NCBI RefSeq assembly: GCF_002156385.1
Contig: NZ_MVJM01000002.1
Location: 1,156,824-1,220,823, forward strand
Direction: 5' to 3'
Origin: Halalkalibacter urbisdiaboli
GTDB lineage: Bacteria > Bacillota > Bacilli > Bacillales > Bacillaceae_D
Length of the DNA stretch: 64,000 nucleotides
Position numbers and translations under genes: made by a program
The notes under the pieces: generated by a model
Told to the model about the DNA's origin: nothing
What the model saw: the letters and a program-made list of their open reading frames with translations, nothing else
Databases searched by the model: none
Part shown: piece by piece, positions 32,380-42,066 of the stretch
Numbering within the stretch: position 1 is the stretch's first letter
Layout of the letters: every line of letters starts with the position of its first letter

Positions 32380-33525
32380 TCATTGCAAGCACTTCCTTAA
32401 TTTTAACGTTCTTGCGATATTGGTTGCTGTTTGTTCTAAGTAGAGTAAACCATTTTCAAAGGCATCATCTAATGAGATCACACTCGGGACTATCGAAAAG
32501 GCTGCGTCAATTCCGTGTTCAAAAATGACGTCGTGACCTGGTGCTAGCTGTCCGGCAATCGCAATAACTGGAATGCTTTCTAGCTTTGCTGCTGTTGCGA
32601 CGCCAATAGGCGTTTTTCCGAAAACGGTTTGCCGATCTAAGCGCCCCTCACCTGTAATGACTAGGTCAGCACCTTTCATACGTTCGCTGAATTTCGTTGC
32701 TGCTAAAATGAGGTTTATACCACGTTCTAAGCGAACATCAAGAAACGCTAGCAGCCCCGCACCTAAGCCCCCGGCAGCACCTGCACCTGCGCGCTGGCGA
32801 ACGTCCTTCCCTGTTGTCTCATAGATAATCGTAGCATAGTGAGCAAGACACTGGTCTAACGTTTCAATCATCTCGTCAGTAGCCCCTTTTTGAGGTCCAT
32901 AGATGGCTGCGGCTCCTTCTGGTCCTAGTAATGGGTTATCGACATCACAAGCAACCTCAATCGTCACATCTTGTAAACGAGGATCGATTATTGAAAGGTC
33001 GATTTCATGTAATGTAGAGAGAGCACTTCCCCCATATGCAATAGCCTCCCCCTCTCTTGTTTTCAGCTGAACGCCTAACGCCTGGGCTAATCCTGCTCCC
33101 CCATCATTTGTCGCACTCCCGCCAATCCCGAGAATGATATGCTGAGCTCCTTTTTCCAAGGCATCGACGATTAATTGCCCTGTCCCGTAGCTCGTTGTAT
33201 AAAGTGGATTCCGTTTCTCTCGTGGGACTAGGTGCAGGCCAGAGGCTGCGGCCATTTCGATTACTGCGACGTTGCTATCCCCGGAAAGTCCGTAGCTAGC
33301 CGTTATTTTATGACCAAGTGGACCAACAACCTCAACATGCTGAAGTGTTCCGTTCCATGCATCAACAAGCGATTGAACCGTCCCTTCTCCCCCGTCCGCC
33401 ATCGGTATCTTCTCATAAATAGCTTCAGGAAATATCCGTTTAAAACCGGTCTCGATCGCTACTGCAGCTTGCCTTGCTGAAAAGCTTTCTTTAAATGAGT
33501 CTGGTGCGATTACAATTTTTTTCAT
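32380..33525 (-). CDS. glxK: Glycerate kinase (GarK/GlxK family)
   Basis: This 381-residue protein phosphorylates D-glycerate using ATP. Family blocks are KIVIAPDSFKESFSARQAA at the N-terminus, IPMADGGEGTVQSLV, IILGIGGSATNDGGAGLAQALG, GAGAAGGLGAGLLAF and DLVITGEGRLDRQTVFGKTP. Length matches the family. It lies 30 bases after the GntP-family permease, forming an uptake-and-phosphorylation operon. Whether the product is 2- or 3-phosphoglycerate cannot be told. Confidence 0.92.
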   Translation of the reverse strand: MKKIVIAPDSFKESFSARQAAVAIETGFKRIFPEAIYEKIPMADGGEGTVQSLVDAWNGTLQHVEVVGPLGHKITASYGLSGDSNVAVIEMAAASGLHLVPREKRNPLYTTSYGTGQLIVDALEKGAQHIILGIGGSATNDGGAGLAQALGVQLKTREGEAIAYGGSALSTLHEIDLSIIDPRLQDVTIEVACDVDNPLLGPEGAAAIYGPQKGATDEMIETLDQCLAHYATIIYETTGKDVRQRAGAGAAGGLGAGLLAFLDVRLERGINLILAATKFSERMKGADLVITGEGRLDRQTVFGKTPIGVATAAKLESIPVIAIAGQLAPGHDVIFEHGIDAAFSIVPSVISLDDAFENGLLYLEQTATNIARTLKLRKCLQ

Positions 33526-33555
33526 AGCTATCCCTACCTTTTCGATCGAATCATC

Positions 33556-34824
33556 TTACAAAAACCACTTAAACACGCCAAATATGACAGTTGAAACCAT
33601 CGCGATAGCAAGGCCAACGAGAGATTCGTATGGGATCAGCTTAAGTCTCTCATTTACCTGCATCGCGACACTCCCCGCCGTAGCATGAAAAAAGCTTCCA
33701 TGCGGTAAATGGTCAAAAACGGTTGCCCCGGCATGAATCATTGCGGCACCTGCCAAGCTCGCCACTCCTACATCCAAAATTGTTGCCCCAAATACACTGC
33801 TCGCAACAGCTGATCCCGCAGTAGTGGAAGCCGTTGCTGCTGACATAAACATTCCTGAGGCTGGTGCTAGCACATACGCTGGTAACCCTAAACTGTCTAA
33901 CCCGTTTATAAGCAAATGTCGTAAACCCGAATTTGAAATGATTCCAGCAATTGCACCAGTTCCTATTAACAAAACCGCAACCCCGGTCATTTTCTTTAAG
34001 CCTTTTGCGGCATATTCATTTAGACTTCGAAACTTCCCCATCATAATGGCACCTAGTATGCCTCCAATCGGCAGAGCAATCATTGGATCGATGACAATGT
34101 TAAACAGCGGACGAAGCATTAGTAATATGATGGCGATGATAGGTGCGGCGACAGCTACAAGAAAAGACGGCTTTGTATCCTCTGTTTGACTTTCGATTTC
34201 TGCACGCTCGACAGCCATTCCTTTCGTCGATAATCGGTTTGCCAATACATATGTAACGATAAGGCCAAACAGCCCTGGTATAATCCCCGCTGCCATAACC
34301 GAAGAAAGTGGGACATGAAACGCTTCTGCTACTGCAATTGCATTTGGATTAGGGCTCATTACATTTCCGGCTTTACCGCCCCCAATCATCGCTAACAGTA
34401 TGGCTGTTTTTGAGAGCTCCGCCTTTCTTGCAATCGCAAGTGCAATCGGTGCTACGGTAATAACCGCCACATCGACAAACACCCCGACAGCCGTTAACAT
34501 CATTGTAGCAACTGCTAAGGCGAATAACGCGCGCGTTTGTCCGATTTTATTAACAATCCCATTCGCAATCGTAGCAGCAGCACCTGATTCGATTAATACA
34601 CCTGCTAAAACCCCTGCCGCTAATATGCGTAGGACAGCAGGAATCATCCCTGATGCCCCGTCAATCATTAAGTTCACAGTCTGAACAACCGAGACACCTC
34701 CAACCATTCCACCTATAAGCGCTCCTCCTAACAACGCGTAAACGGGTGCTGCTCTTTCTAAAATCATAACAATCGCCAGTATTAGCCCTATTAAGGCACC
34801 AGCTGCCGAAACTTGGATGTCCAT
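33556..34824 (-). CDS. GntP-family permease, probably for glycerate
   Basis: This 422-residue protein has about 12 hydrophobic segments. GGKAGNVMSPNPNAIAVAEAF and HAGATVFDHLPHGSFFHATAGSV are GntP-family motifs. The family carries gluconate, D-serine, glycerate and similar acids. Its direct position before glycerate kinase makes glycerate the likeliest substrate, which is inference. AAGGGGGAGGATGG precedes the ATG. Confidence 0.85.
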   Translation of the reverse strand: MDIQVSAAGALIGLILAIVMILERAAPVYALLGGALIGGMVGGVSVVQTVNLMIDGASGMIPAVLRILAAGVLAGVLIESGAAATIANGIVNKIGQTRALFALAVATMMLTAVGVFVDVAVITVAPIALAIARKAELSKTAILLAMIGGGKAGNVMSPNPNAIAVAEAFHVPLSSVMAAGIIPGLFGLIVTYVLANRLSTKGMAVERAEIESQTEDTKPSFLVAVAAPIIAIILLMLRPLFNIVIDPMIALPIGGILGAIMMGKFRSLNEYAAKGLKKMTGVAVLLIGTGAIAGIISNSGLRHLLINGLDSLGLPAYVLAPASGMFMSAATASTTAGSAVASSVFGATILDVGVASLAGAAMIHAGATVFDHLPHGSFFHATAGSVAMQVNERLKLIPYESLVGLAIAMVSTVIFGVFKWFL

Positions 34825-34899
34825 CCATCCTCCCCCTTACTATGCTCGAATCATTCCATAGAAAAGGCATGAGTTCGATTCACTCCGAACTCATGCCAT

Positions 34900-35124
34900 T
34901 TATTTCTTTATCTTTTTTTGCACCTTCTCAAGTAATTGATCTTCATCTGGTGCTGAAACTGGGCGATTGTTCACGAACGCGAAGGATTTTTTCCGCCCTG
35001 GTCCACAATATGACTGACAGCGAATATCAATCGTTGCCCCTGGATCAACCTTCTTTAGACGAGGCACCAACGTTTTAATATTCGTTGCTTGGCATTCATC
35101 ACAAATCCGAAATTCGTTTGCCAT
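34900..35124 (-). CDS. DUF1450 family protein
   Basis: This 74-residue protein reads [20 protein letters not shown], then [20 protein letters not shown]. The CDEC and CxSYCGPG cysteines are the DUF1450 (YuzB-like) pattern, thioredoxin-like with possible metal or redox cysteines. ATG at 35124 follows AAAGGAAAGGAACC. Function unknown. Confidence 0.78.
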   Translation of the reverse strand: MANEFRICDECQATNIKTLVPRLKKVDPGATIDIRCQSYCGPGRKKSFAFVNNRPVSAPDEDQLLEKVQKKIKK

Positions 35125-35270
35125 GGTTCCTTTCCTTTCTATATGATAACTCATCTATTTTTATGTGATAGTTTACAATTTACCAACCTAAAGTATAACA
35201 TAAACCTGATGAAGAGCAATGAGAAAGTGATGTGCTATAATAGTTATTACACTAATGAAGGAGATCAATC

Positions 35271-36095
35271 ATGAACGATGTTTTTAAGCAAGCATGGAAA
35301 TTTCTTGATCATACAAGCTTTGGTCCGTCCTTTCATGCACTCCAATCGTTTGCATATGACGATACACTCTGTACGCTAATTGGACAAGAGCAGGCCTCAC
35401 CTACACTTCGAGCTTGGGTTCATCATGATACGATTGTGCTAGGAACACAAGATAGTCGCCTTCCTTATATTCAAGACGGAATTTCCTTTTTAACCGAACA
35501 TGGCTATGATGCCATTGTCCGCAATTCTGGCGGACTTGCTGTGGTCCTTGATTCAGGAGTATTAAACCTCTCACTTATTCTGAAAGAGGAACGCCATTTA
35601 TCGATTGATGCAGGCTATGACCTCATGTATACATTTATCAAACATATGCTTAAAGCTGATACGACGGATCCTATTGAAGCGAAAGAAATTGTCGGTTCCT
35701 ACTGTCCCGGAAGCTATGATTTAAGCATTCATGGAAAAAAATTCGCCGGCATTTCACAGCGACGGATTCGTGGTGGTATCGCTGTTCAAATCTACCTTTG
35801 TGTTTCAGGAAGCGGCTCAGAGCGTGCTGCCCTTGTACGTGATTTTTATACTGAAGCGATTAAGCAAGCTGAAACAAAGTTTACAACACCTTCCATTATC
35901 CCCGAGACGATGGCCTCTTTATCAGAGCTTCTCGGGAAACGCTATACAGTAAACGATATCCTACTTAGAATGCTTGAAACGATGCATAACTTCGGTGCTA
36001 CATTGACAACGTCGTCTTTCACCAATGAAGAGCATCTGCTTTACGAACAGAATCTCACACGTGTTACGCTTAGAAACGAACGTTGCTTAGCGTAA
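35271..36095 (+). CDS. lipL: Octanoyl-[GcvH]:protein N-octanoyltransferase
   Basis: This 274-residue protein belongs to the lipoate ligase/transferase fold. [20 protein letters not shown] has the catalytic Cys145 and the lysine after it, and [18 protein letters not shown] follows, as in B. subtilis LipL (YwfL). It moves octanoyl from GcvH to the E2 subunits of 2-oxoacid dehydrogenases by amidotransfer. GAAGGAGATCAATC precedes the ATG. Closeness to pta matches Bacillus synteny. Confidence 0.9.
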   Translation: MNDVFKQAWKFLDHTSFGPSFHALQSFAYDDTLCTLIGQEQASPTLRAWVHHDTIVLGTQDSRLPYIQDGISFLTEHGYDAIVRNSGGLAVVLDSGVLNLSLILKEERHLSIDAGYDLMYTFIKHMLKADTTDPIEAKEIVGSYCPGSYDLSIHGKKFAGISQRRIRGGIAVQIYLCVSGSGSERAALVRDFYTEAIKQAETKFTTPSIIPETMASLSELLGKRYTVNDILLRMLETMHNFGATLTTSSFTNEEHLLYEQNLTRVTLRNERCLA

Positions 36096-36107
36096 GAAGA
36101 ACGATTG

Positions 36108-36151
36108 GGGGATGTCCCAAAAGGTTTCTCTTAACCTTCTGGGGCATCCCC
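36108..36151 (+). terminator. Hairpin after lipL, second copy of a dispersed hairpin type
   Basis: GGGGATGTCCCAAAAGGTT (36108-36126) pairs with AACCTTCTGGGGCATCCCC (36133-36151) with two non-pairing positions. TTGTTTGTTT follows. It resembles the hairpin at 10085-10128 (GGG, TGTC, CAAAAGGT). Confidence 0.65.
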
Positions 36152-36285
36152 TTGTTTGTTTCAATCTATATTCTTTCCGGGTAGACCTCTAATAAAAACG
36201 GCGAAATGAAAAACTGATTTTAGGGCATAGTATTCTTGCACCGCACCTTTGCGTAATTGCAACAGATCATACAAGGGAGTTTGTC

Positions 36286-36642
36286 ATGCGTAAAACAATG
36301 TTTATTGGCGTAGCTGCTTTGTGGATGACATTTGCATCCCTGTTTAGCTCAGCTTATTTTCCAACATCGTTTTTTCAAATGAATATCGCTCAAGCAAAGT
36401 CTTCACAAGACCAAGAACTAGTGTTTACAACGAAGGAAGAAGCCCTTGACGTTATTCTCACCCATTTTACCATCACCGAACTGTTTCATATTTATCGTGC
36501 GATTCAGAATGGATTAACGGAGGAGGAACAGGAAGCGTTACTAACTTTGTTACATGAACGCTTTACTGATGAGGAAATATCCGCCTTAAAGGCCATTGGG
36601 ATGAAGGAGTTAAAAAGTCTTTTCCCAGATGAAGCTAATTGA
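36286..36642 (+). CDS. Small exported protein, unknown
   Basis: This 118-residue protein has a signal peptide to about residue 38 (cleavage probably after IAQA). The mature part is about 80 residues, acidic and helical, with TKEEALDVILTHFTITELFH and LTEEEQEALLTLLHERFTDE. CAAGGGAGTTTGTC precedes the ATG. I do not recognise it. It lies before a membrane PAS kinase but is separated by 141 bases, so a functional link is only possible. Confidence 0.65.
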   Translation: MRKTMFIGVAALWMTFASLFSSAYFPTSFFQMNIAQAKSSQDQELVFTTKEEALDVILTHFTITELFHIYRAIQNGLTEEEQEALLTLLHERFTDEEISALKAIGMKELKSLFPDEAN

Positions 36643-36783
36643 TTCACTTTTCTAGCGAATATTATATCCGCTTTCATACAATATGACATAACATTTCACC
36701 TTTTTACTTTTTTTTCCTACAAAAACGGAAAAAGGTATTGTATGATGATGATGGATACTGTAATAGAAGGGTGAGACGTTCCC

Positions 36784-38325
36784 TTGGACTTCATTAATCA
36801 AAGAAACTGGCTTATGATCAAAATTTTATGGATTTCATATGGCTTTGCCATTTTAACAAATTTATTATTTGACCCTAATGTACTATGGCCACCTTTTGGA
36901 CTTGCTATTTGTCTTGGCGCCACCTTACTCCTTTACTTTGTAAAACATGAATATTTAATGATGTATATAATGATTTGCAGCATTTTTATGTATTTTTATG
37001 TGTTAAATGTGATGCATGCCGAACTTATTAATTACTTATTTATCTTTCTTGGCATCATTCTTAGCTCTCTATATCAAAGGTACGAAGCCGTTCTTTTTTC
37101 AGGACTGTTAGCAAGTCTTCTCCTCTTTTACTTTTTTCAAAGACAGTTTGATTTGATGATTGGAAATATAGTGAGGTACGATTATACGTACTTTTTACTA
37201 TTTTGCTTATTAATTGTTGTTTTCTTTTTATATCATGTCAACATGACGAAAATGCTCTGGAAACGGGCACAGCAAAGTGAGTTACTTGCAAAGCAACGCC
37301 TAAAGTCAACCGAACTGCGCTTGGATTCTTTTATTAATCGGACATATGAGGCTGTCATGATTTTGAATCAAGATGGTGTTATTCTTCAAGTGAATCCAGC
37401 GTTCACAGCATTGTTCGGATGGGAGCCAGAGGAGATTGTTTCAAAACATGCTGCGGATTTTGATTTCCATTTTCAAATACAGTCAACGGAAATGAATAGG
37501 CTAGATGTTACAATGAGAAATAAATGCGGACAACAAATCCATGTTAACCTTTCGTTAACTACAATCAATACAGGCCACGAGCATGAAAGTATTACTCTCG
37601 TCCTTATTCAAGATTTAACTGAAAAAATGAAAACAGAGGATTTTTTAAGAAGGAATGAAAAGCTAGCTACAGCGGGAAAGCTTGCAGCAAGTATTGCTCA
37701 TGAATTACGTAATCCATTAACCGTCGTTATGGGGTTAATCAAGATAACAGATGAAAAAACTGAGAATTTCTCAAAGCATAAACAACTCATTTTAACAGAG
37801 CTTGATCGCATGAAGATGATTACATCGGAACTATTACTCATTGCCAAACCGAAAGACATTCAAATGAAAGCGGTTCAACTTTTTGATGTTTTTCACGATG
37901 TATTTCAACTGTATGTTCATCCATTAAAGGAGCAAGGAATTGTTCTGACCTATGAAGGACCACAGGAAGTTCCTAAAGTATTAGGTGACGAAATTCAACT
38001 AAAACAATTATTTATGAACATTATTCGAAATAGTGCCGAGGCGATGAAGAACAACAAAGGCGTCATTCATGTTCAGATTGATTGTGATGAGGAGCATGTG
38101 TACATGCTGATTCAAGATGAAGGCTCCGGAATCCCGTCTTCTGTCTTTGCTAAAATCGGTGAACCGTTTGTTACAACGAAGGAAAACGGAACAGGACTCG
38201 GACTAATGATCATGTTCAATATTATGAAAGCCCATCACGGAACAATCGATATCCGTAATCGGGAGCCTCAAGGCGCAGAGGTTCAGTTAACCTTTCCACG
38301 TAGTCAAAAGAAAAACAAGCAGTGA
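36784..38325 (+). CDS. Membrane PAS histidine kinase, sporulation-kinase type
   Basis: This 513-residue protein has six hydrophobic segments in residues 10-155, a PAS domain (about 185-285, with ALFGWEPEEIVSKHAADF), and a HisKA segment SIAHELRNPLTVVMGLIKI with the phosphoryl His. The ATPase domain has FMNIIRNSAEAMKNNKG, DEGSGIP and GTGLGLM. The layout resembles KinB/KinC-like phosphorelay kinases, and no response regulator is adjacent. The frame starts at TTG (36784) with GGGTGAG upstream; an internal ATG at residue 11 is an alternative. Confidence 0.85.
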   Translation: MDFINQRNWLMIKILWISYGFAILTNLLFDPNVLWPPFGLAICLGATLLLYFVKHEYLMMYIMICSIFMYFYVLNVMHAELINYLFIFLGIILSSLYQRYEAVLFSGLLASLLLFYFFQRQFDLMIGNIVRYDYTYFLLFCLLIVVFFLYHVNMTKMLWKRAQQSELLAKQRLKSTELRLDSFINRTYEAVMILNQDGVILQVNPAFTALFGWEPEEIVSKHAADFDFHFQIQSTEMNRLDVTMRNKCGQQIHVNLSLTTINTGHEHESITLVLIQDLTEKMKTEDFLRRNEKLATAGKLAASIAHELRNPLTVVMGLIKITDEKTENFSKHKQLILTELDRMKMITSELLLIAKPKDIQMKAVQLFDVFHDVFQLYVHPLKEQGIVLTYEGPQEVPKVLGDEIQLKQLFMNIIRNSAEAMKNNKGVIHVQIDCDEEHVYMLIQDEGSGIPSSVFAKIGEPFVTTKENGTGLGLMIMFNIMKAHHGTIDIRNREPQGAEVQLTFPRSQKKNKQ

Positions 38326-38352
38326 CTAGTTCTTTCAAACTTTTCACTGCTT
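38317..38352. terminator. Hairpin between kinase and pta
   Basis: AAGCAGTGA (38317-38325) and TCACTGCTT (38344-38352) pair across an 18-base loop between two convergent genes. The T-tract is weak. Confidence 0.4.
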
Positions 38353-38359
38353 ACCTTCT

Positions 38360-39349
38360 TTAATGAGCTACTTTTTGATTTATAGACTGCATCGCAGTAA
38401 TAAGCGACAATTTATAAACATCGGCGGCATTACATCCACGCGACAAATCATTTACTGGTTGGTTTAACCCTTGTAGAATCGGACCAATGGCATCATAGCC
38501 CCCTAAACGCTGTGCTATTTTATACCCTAAATTTCCGGATTCTAGACTTGGAAAAATAAACACATTTGCTTGGCCTTGAAGAGGTGAATCTGGCGCTTTC
38601 TTTTGTGCAACCGCAGGAACAAAGGCTGCGTCAAATTGGAACTCACCGTCAATCACTAGATCAGGTCTTGCTTTTTGTGCTAGTTTTGTCGCTTCTGAAA
38701 CCTTCTGTGTTTCAATCGAGGATGCAGAGCCTTTTGTTGAGAAACTTAGCATGGCCACTTTCGGGTCGATGTTAAATACTTTCGCTGTTTCCGCTGTAGC
38801 AATTGCAATTTCAGCAAGCTCTTCACTATTTGGCGCAATATTAATGGCACAATCACCAAAGACGAACTTTTTGTCATCCTTAACCATCACAAATACACCA
38901 GACGTCTTTTTAATGCCAGGCTGTGTTTTTATAATTTGTAATGCTGGTCTCACTGTGTCACCTGTCGAATGAGCGGCTCCACTCACAAGACCATCTGCTT
39001 TATGCATATAAACAAGCATCGTTCCAAAATAATTAACATCCATTAATTTTTCTCTAGCGGACTCTTCTGTTTCTTTGCCTTTTCTTCGTTCAACAAAAGC
39101 TTGAACCATGGCATCGAGATCATAGTAAGCATGTGGATCTAAAACTTCTACTTCGGATAGGTCAAGTTCCAATTCGTACGCCTTTTGGGTTATCTCTGTT
39201 TTCTTTCCAATCAATATAGGCTTAACAACTTGGTCCTTGGCCAATTTTACAGCAGCTTCAAGTATCCGCTCATCAGTCCCCTCTGGTAATACAATGGTTG
39301 GCTGATGTCGTTTTACTTGTTCACTGATTTGTGTAAATAGTTCATTCAC
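38360..39349 (-). CDS. pta: Phosphate acetyltransferase
   Basis: This 329-residue protein interconverts acetyl-CoA and acetyl phosphate. Family blocks are TIVLPEGTDERILEAAVKLA, DGLVSGAAHSTGDTVRPALQ, MLSFSTKGSASS and NVFIFPSLESGNLGYKIAQRLGG. It is the short form without a regulatory N-terminal domain, as in Bacillus. It lies between the kinase and divergent chdC, matching the lipL-pta-chdC neighbourhood of B. subtilis. Confidence 0.94.
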   Translation of the reverse strand: MNELFTQISEQVKRHQPTIVLPEGTDERILEAAVKLAKDQVVKPILIGKKTEITQKAYELELDLSEVEVLDPHAYYDLDAMVQAFVERRKGKETEESAREKLMDVNYFGTMLVYMHKADGLVSGAAHSTGDTVRPALQIIKTQPGIKKTSGVFVMVKDDKKFVFGDCAINIAPNSEELAEIAIATAETAKVFNIDPKVAMLSFSTKGSASSIETQKVSEATKLAQKARPDLVIDGEFQFDAAFVPAVAQKKAPDSPLQGQANVFIFPSLESGNLGYKIAQRLGGYDAIGPILQGLNQPVNDLSRGCNAADVYKLSLITAMQSINQKVAH

Positions 39350-39670
39350 GACCTATCCCTCCTATTCATTCAAACGATTTACTCCTACTATAAGAATACT
39401 CCTCTTTTTTATAAAAGGGAACGGTTTGTTAAAAAGTAGAAATATTAGAAGTAGTCTATCTTCAACCGCTTTCACTTTGACTCATTTTAAGAATGCCCTT
39501 TCCGTTTTCTTGTTATGATTCGGTCTCAAACTTGGTATGAACCGTACTAAAATGGGATGTTTTTTCGTATCCGAGTAATGCAGGAACATTTATAGAATCA
39601 ATTCATTTATGGTATAGTAAATTTGTCTTGGAAAAAAGAAACTGGTACGTACATAAAGGAGTGTAGAAAA
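39350..39670. promoter_or_regulatory. Divergent region between pta and chdC
   Basis: This 321-base stretch is AT-rich. A possible chdC promoter is TGGTATAGT (39610-39618, extended -10) with a poor -35 (TTATAG). AAGGAGTG at 39656-39663 is the chdC ribosome binding site. I see no operator or riboswitch. Confidence 0.4.
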
Positions 39671-40420
39671 ATGAGTGAAGCTGCGATCACACTAGATGGC
39701 TGGTATTGTTTACATGACTTCAGAACAATGAACTGGCCGGCTTGGAAGGCAGTACCTTCCGAAGAACGCGAACAGATGATAAGTGAAGTTAGACAATTAA
39801 TTGAAAAATGGGAAGCCGTTGAGGCTAATGAAAACGGAAGCCATGCGGTTTATTCCATTGTCGGTCAAAAAGCTGATATGATGTTTATGCTACTTCGTCC
39901 AACGATGGAGGAGCTTAATGAAATTGAAAACGCCTTTAATAAGACACGCTTTGCTGAATTTACGATTCCTACTTATTCTTATGTGTCTGTTGTCGAACTA
40001 AGTAACTATATGGCTGGGGAGAGCGATGAAGATCCTTACCAAAATCCGCACGTTCGTTCACGCTTATACCCTATGCTTCCACAAGCGAAGCATGTCTGCT
40101 TCTACCCGATGGACAAGCGTCGTCAAGGGAACGATAACTGGTACATGCTACCGATGGAGGATCGCCGCTCGCTTATGCGTAGCCATGGAATGATCGGTCG
40201 CAGCTATGCTGGCAAGGTGAAGCAAGTGATAACAGGCTCAGTTGGCTTTGATGATTGGGAATGGGGTGTCACATTATTTGCAGACGATGTCCTTCAGTTT
40301 AAAAAGCTCGTATATGAAATGCGATTTGATGAAGTGTCTGCACGTTTCGGTGAATTTGGTTCATTCTACGTCGGGAATTTATTGAAAAAAGAACAGCTTT
40401 CCAACTTTTTTTATGTTTAA
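39671..40420 (+). CDS. chdC: Coproheme decarboxylase (HemQ)
   Basis: About 249 residues of the chlorite-dismutase-like superfamily. It makes heme b from coproheme in the Gram-positive coproporphyrin pathway, using peroxide. Tyr145 (CFYPMDKRR) matches the catalytic tyrosine and His172 ([15 protein letters not shown]) the axial heme ligand. ATG at 39671 has AAGGAGTG upstream, and the longer frame from 39623 is rejected for lack of a site. A strong terminator follows. Confidence 0.93.
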   Translation: MSEAAITLDGWYCLHDFRTMNWPAWKAVPSEEREQMISEVRQLIEKWEAVEANENGSHAVYSIVGQKADMMFMLLRPTMEELNEIENAFNKTRFAEFTIPTYSYVSVVELSNYMAGESDEDPYQNPHVRSRLYPMLPQAKHVCFYPMDKRRQGNDNWYMLPMEDRRSLMRSHGMIGRSYAGKVKQVITGSVGFDDWEWGVTLFADDVLQFKKLVYEMRFDEVSARFGEFGSFYVGNLLKKEQLSNFFYV

Positions 40421-40429
40421 CCATTAAAG

Positions 40430-40461
40430 ACTGCTACTTTTTGAAGTAGCGGTTTTTTTTT
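40430..40461 (+). terminator. Terminator after chdC
   Basis: GCTACTT (40433-40439) and AAGTAGC (40444-40450) form the stem, then GG and a run of nine T. Confidence 0.85.
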
Positions 40462-40599
40462 ATAAAATTGTCATAGGACCCTTGAGACATACGTATAGTG
40501 GAAATAACTGCACTGCTTATGACAGCTACATAGGTCCAACACCGATTCAACCTTACCTCACAACATCATGAACGATCAATTTTAAATGGAGGTGAAAAG

Positions 40600-41031
40600 A
40601 TGGCGGTTATTAAAGTGTCATCAAGTGATATTGATATGTTAGCAAGACTTATGCGAGCAGAAGCAGAAGGTGATGGAGACTTGGGGATGCTGACAGCTGG
40701 TAATGTCATGGTAAACCGAACTAGGGTAAGATGTTCTGATTTTAGTAATATTAACACCATTTCGGCTATGACGTTTCAAAGTCCTGGAGGCTTTGAAGCA
40801 ACGCAGAAAGGGTACTTTTATCAACATGCCCGTGATCGTGACAAACGTTTAGCAAGACGGGTGGTTAACGGGGAACGGTTCCACCCCGCGGAGCATTCAT
40901 TATGGTTTTTCCGTCCAACAGGCTCATGCCCTGCACAATGGTGGGGACAATGGAACTCCGGTCGGTATAAATCCCACTGTTTCTATACACCGCTTGCCTC
41001 GGTGTGTCCTGATGTTTATAACACATATTAA
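40600..41031 (+). CDS. cwlJ: Spore cortex-lytic enzyme CwlJ
   Basis: This 143-residue protein belongs to the SleB/CwlJ hydrolase family. It has LARLMRAEAEGDGDLGMLTAG with the catalytic Glu, GNVMVNRTRV, MTFQSPGGFEA and HSLWFFRPTGSCPAQWW. As in B. subtilis CwlJ, it has no signal peptide or peptidoglycan-binding domain, being placed in the coat during sporulation. It degrades cortex during Ca-dipicolinate germination and needs GerQ, encoded 25 bases downstream. AATGGAGGTGAAAAG precedes the ATG. Confidence 0.94.
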   Translation: MAVIKVSSSDIDMLARLMRAEAEGDGDLGMLTAGNVMVNRTRVRCSDFSNINTISAMTFQSPGGFEATQKGYFYQHARDRDKRLARRVVNGERFHPAEHSLWFFRPTGSCPAQWWGQWNSGRYKSHCFYTPLASVCPDVYNTY

Positions 41032-41056
41032 TTTAATCATAAAGGAGCGATGAAAG

Positions 41057-41524
41057 ATGTATCAACAACCATGGAATCCACAAGCTGCACAAGCACAGCC
41101 TACGCAGCAAGGCTTTGCACAGCCGCAAGCCCAACAACAGCCTCAATTACCTTATAGCTTTCCGGCAACAGCGTTTGGATCACCTCAATTCCAGCAGCCA
41201 CAGGCACCAGTAGGTAATCAGCCTGGTATGCTACCAATTGAGCAATCTTACATTGAAAACATTCTTCGTCTAAATCGAGGAAAAATTGCGACTGTGTATA
41301 TGACCTTTGAAAACAATGAGGAGTGGAACGCTCGCATTTTTAGAGGACGTGTAGAAGAAGCGGGTCGCGATCACCTTATTATTAGCAACCCCGAAACAGG
41401 ACAGTACTACTTATTACTTATGGTTAACCTCGATTATGTAGAATTTAGCGAGCCGCTTGAGTACGACTATCCATATGCCTACGCACCAGGGCAATTATCC
41501 CAATATCCTCCTCGTGATGAATAG
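41057..41524 (+). CDS. gerQ: Spore coat protein GerQ
   Basis: This 155-residue protein has a Gln/Pro/Ala-rich N-terminal half (QPTQQGFAQPQAQQQPQ) and a conserved C-terminal domain: LPIEQSYIENILRLNRGKIA, VYMTFENNEEWNARIFRG, VEEAGRDHLIISNP. GerQ is cross-linked in the coat and is needed for CwlJ localisation, which fits the cwlJ-gerQ order. GGAGCGATGAAAG precedes the ATG. Confidence 0.93.
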   Translation: MYQQPWNPQAAQAQPTQQGFAQPQAQQQPQLPYSFPATAFGSPQFQQPQAPVGNQPGMLPIEQSYIENILRLNRGKIATVYMTFENNEEWNARIFRGRVEEAGRDHLIISNPETGQYYLLLMVNLDYVEFSEPLEYDYPYAYAPGQLSQYPPRDE

Positions 41525-41531
41525 GATTTAC

Positions 41532-41559
41532 AAAAAAGGCGGCAGAGCCGCCTTTTTTT
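41532..41559. terminator. Bidirectional terminator, gerQ / DUF423 gene
   Basis: AAAAAAGGCGGC-AGA-GCCGCCTTTTTTT, a perfect stem with A and T tracts. Confidence 0.9.
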
Positions 41560-41564
41560 GCTAA

Positions 41565-41939
41565 TTATAGTCCTCTTACTACTGCGGTAACTAATAGCAC
41601 CCAGCCAATGATAAAAGCTAATCCACCAATAGGTGTGATTGCGCCAAGCTTTGTAATCCCTGTAAGCGCCATAACATAGAGACTTCCTGAAAAAAGCAAA
41701 ATCCCGATTAAAAAGCTCCAGCCCGCTCCATTTAACGCACTCGATGCCGTTAATTTTAATGCGATAACCCCAACCGCAAGCAAACCGATACCGTGGATCA
41801 TATGATACAGTACACCTGTCTGATAATTTTTCATCATCTTTTCTGTTAACTTACCTTCTAAGCCATGTGCCCCAAAAGCACCGATAATGACAGCCAGTCC
41901 CATGATAATACTTCCTAAAGATAGAAATAACTTTGCCAT
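41565..41939 (-). CDS. ywdK: DUF423 membrane protein (YwdK-like)
   Basis: This 124-residue protein has four hydrophobic segments. It contains IIGAFGAHGLEGKL near 20 and YHMIHGIGLLAVGVIAL and KLGAITPIGGLAFIIGWVLL later, the DUF423 pattern. In B. subtilis ywdK lies next to the gerQ gene (ywdL), which supports the name. GGGGAGAAATGAAC precedes the ATG. Function unknown. Confidence 0.87.
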   Translation of the reverse strand: MAKLFLSLGSIIMGLAVIIGAFGAHGLEGKLTEKMMKNYQTGVLYHMIHGIGLLAVGVIALKLTASSALNGAGWSFLIGILLFSGSLYVMALTGITKLGAITPIGGLAFIIGWVLLVTAVVRGL

Positions 41940-42066
41940 ATGTTCATTTCTCCCCTACCTCTTTTTTCTTAGCTTATCATACTTTATGAAAACAGAACAA
42001 AAGCTAAGTAGCTGAAGCTTGCCAATTAATTGGGTAAAATGAGAAGAAAAGTGAGGAGGATGATTA

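Noticed and set aside
40471-40495. Possible sigma-E promoter before cwlJ (TCATAGG and CATACGT)
   Set aside because: The spacer is about 10 bases, too short for sigma-E; the motif match may be chance although sporulation control is expected.
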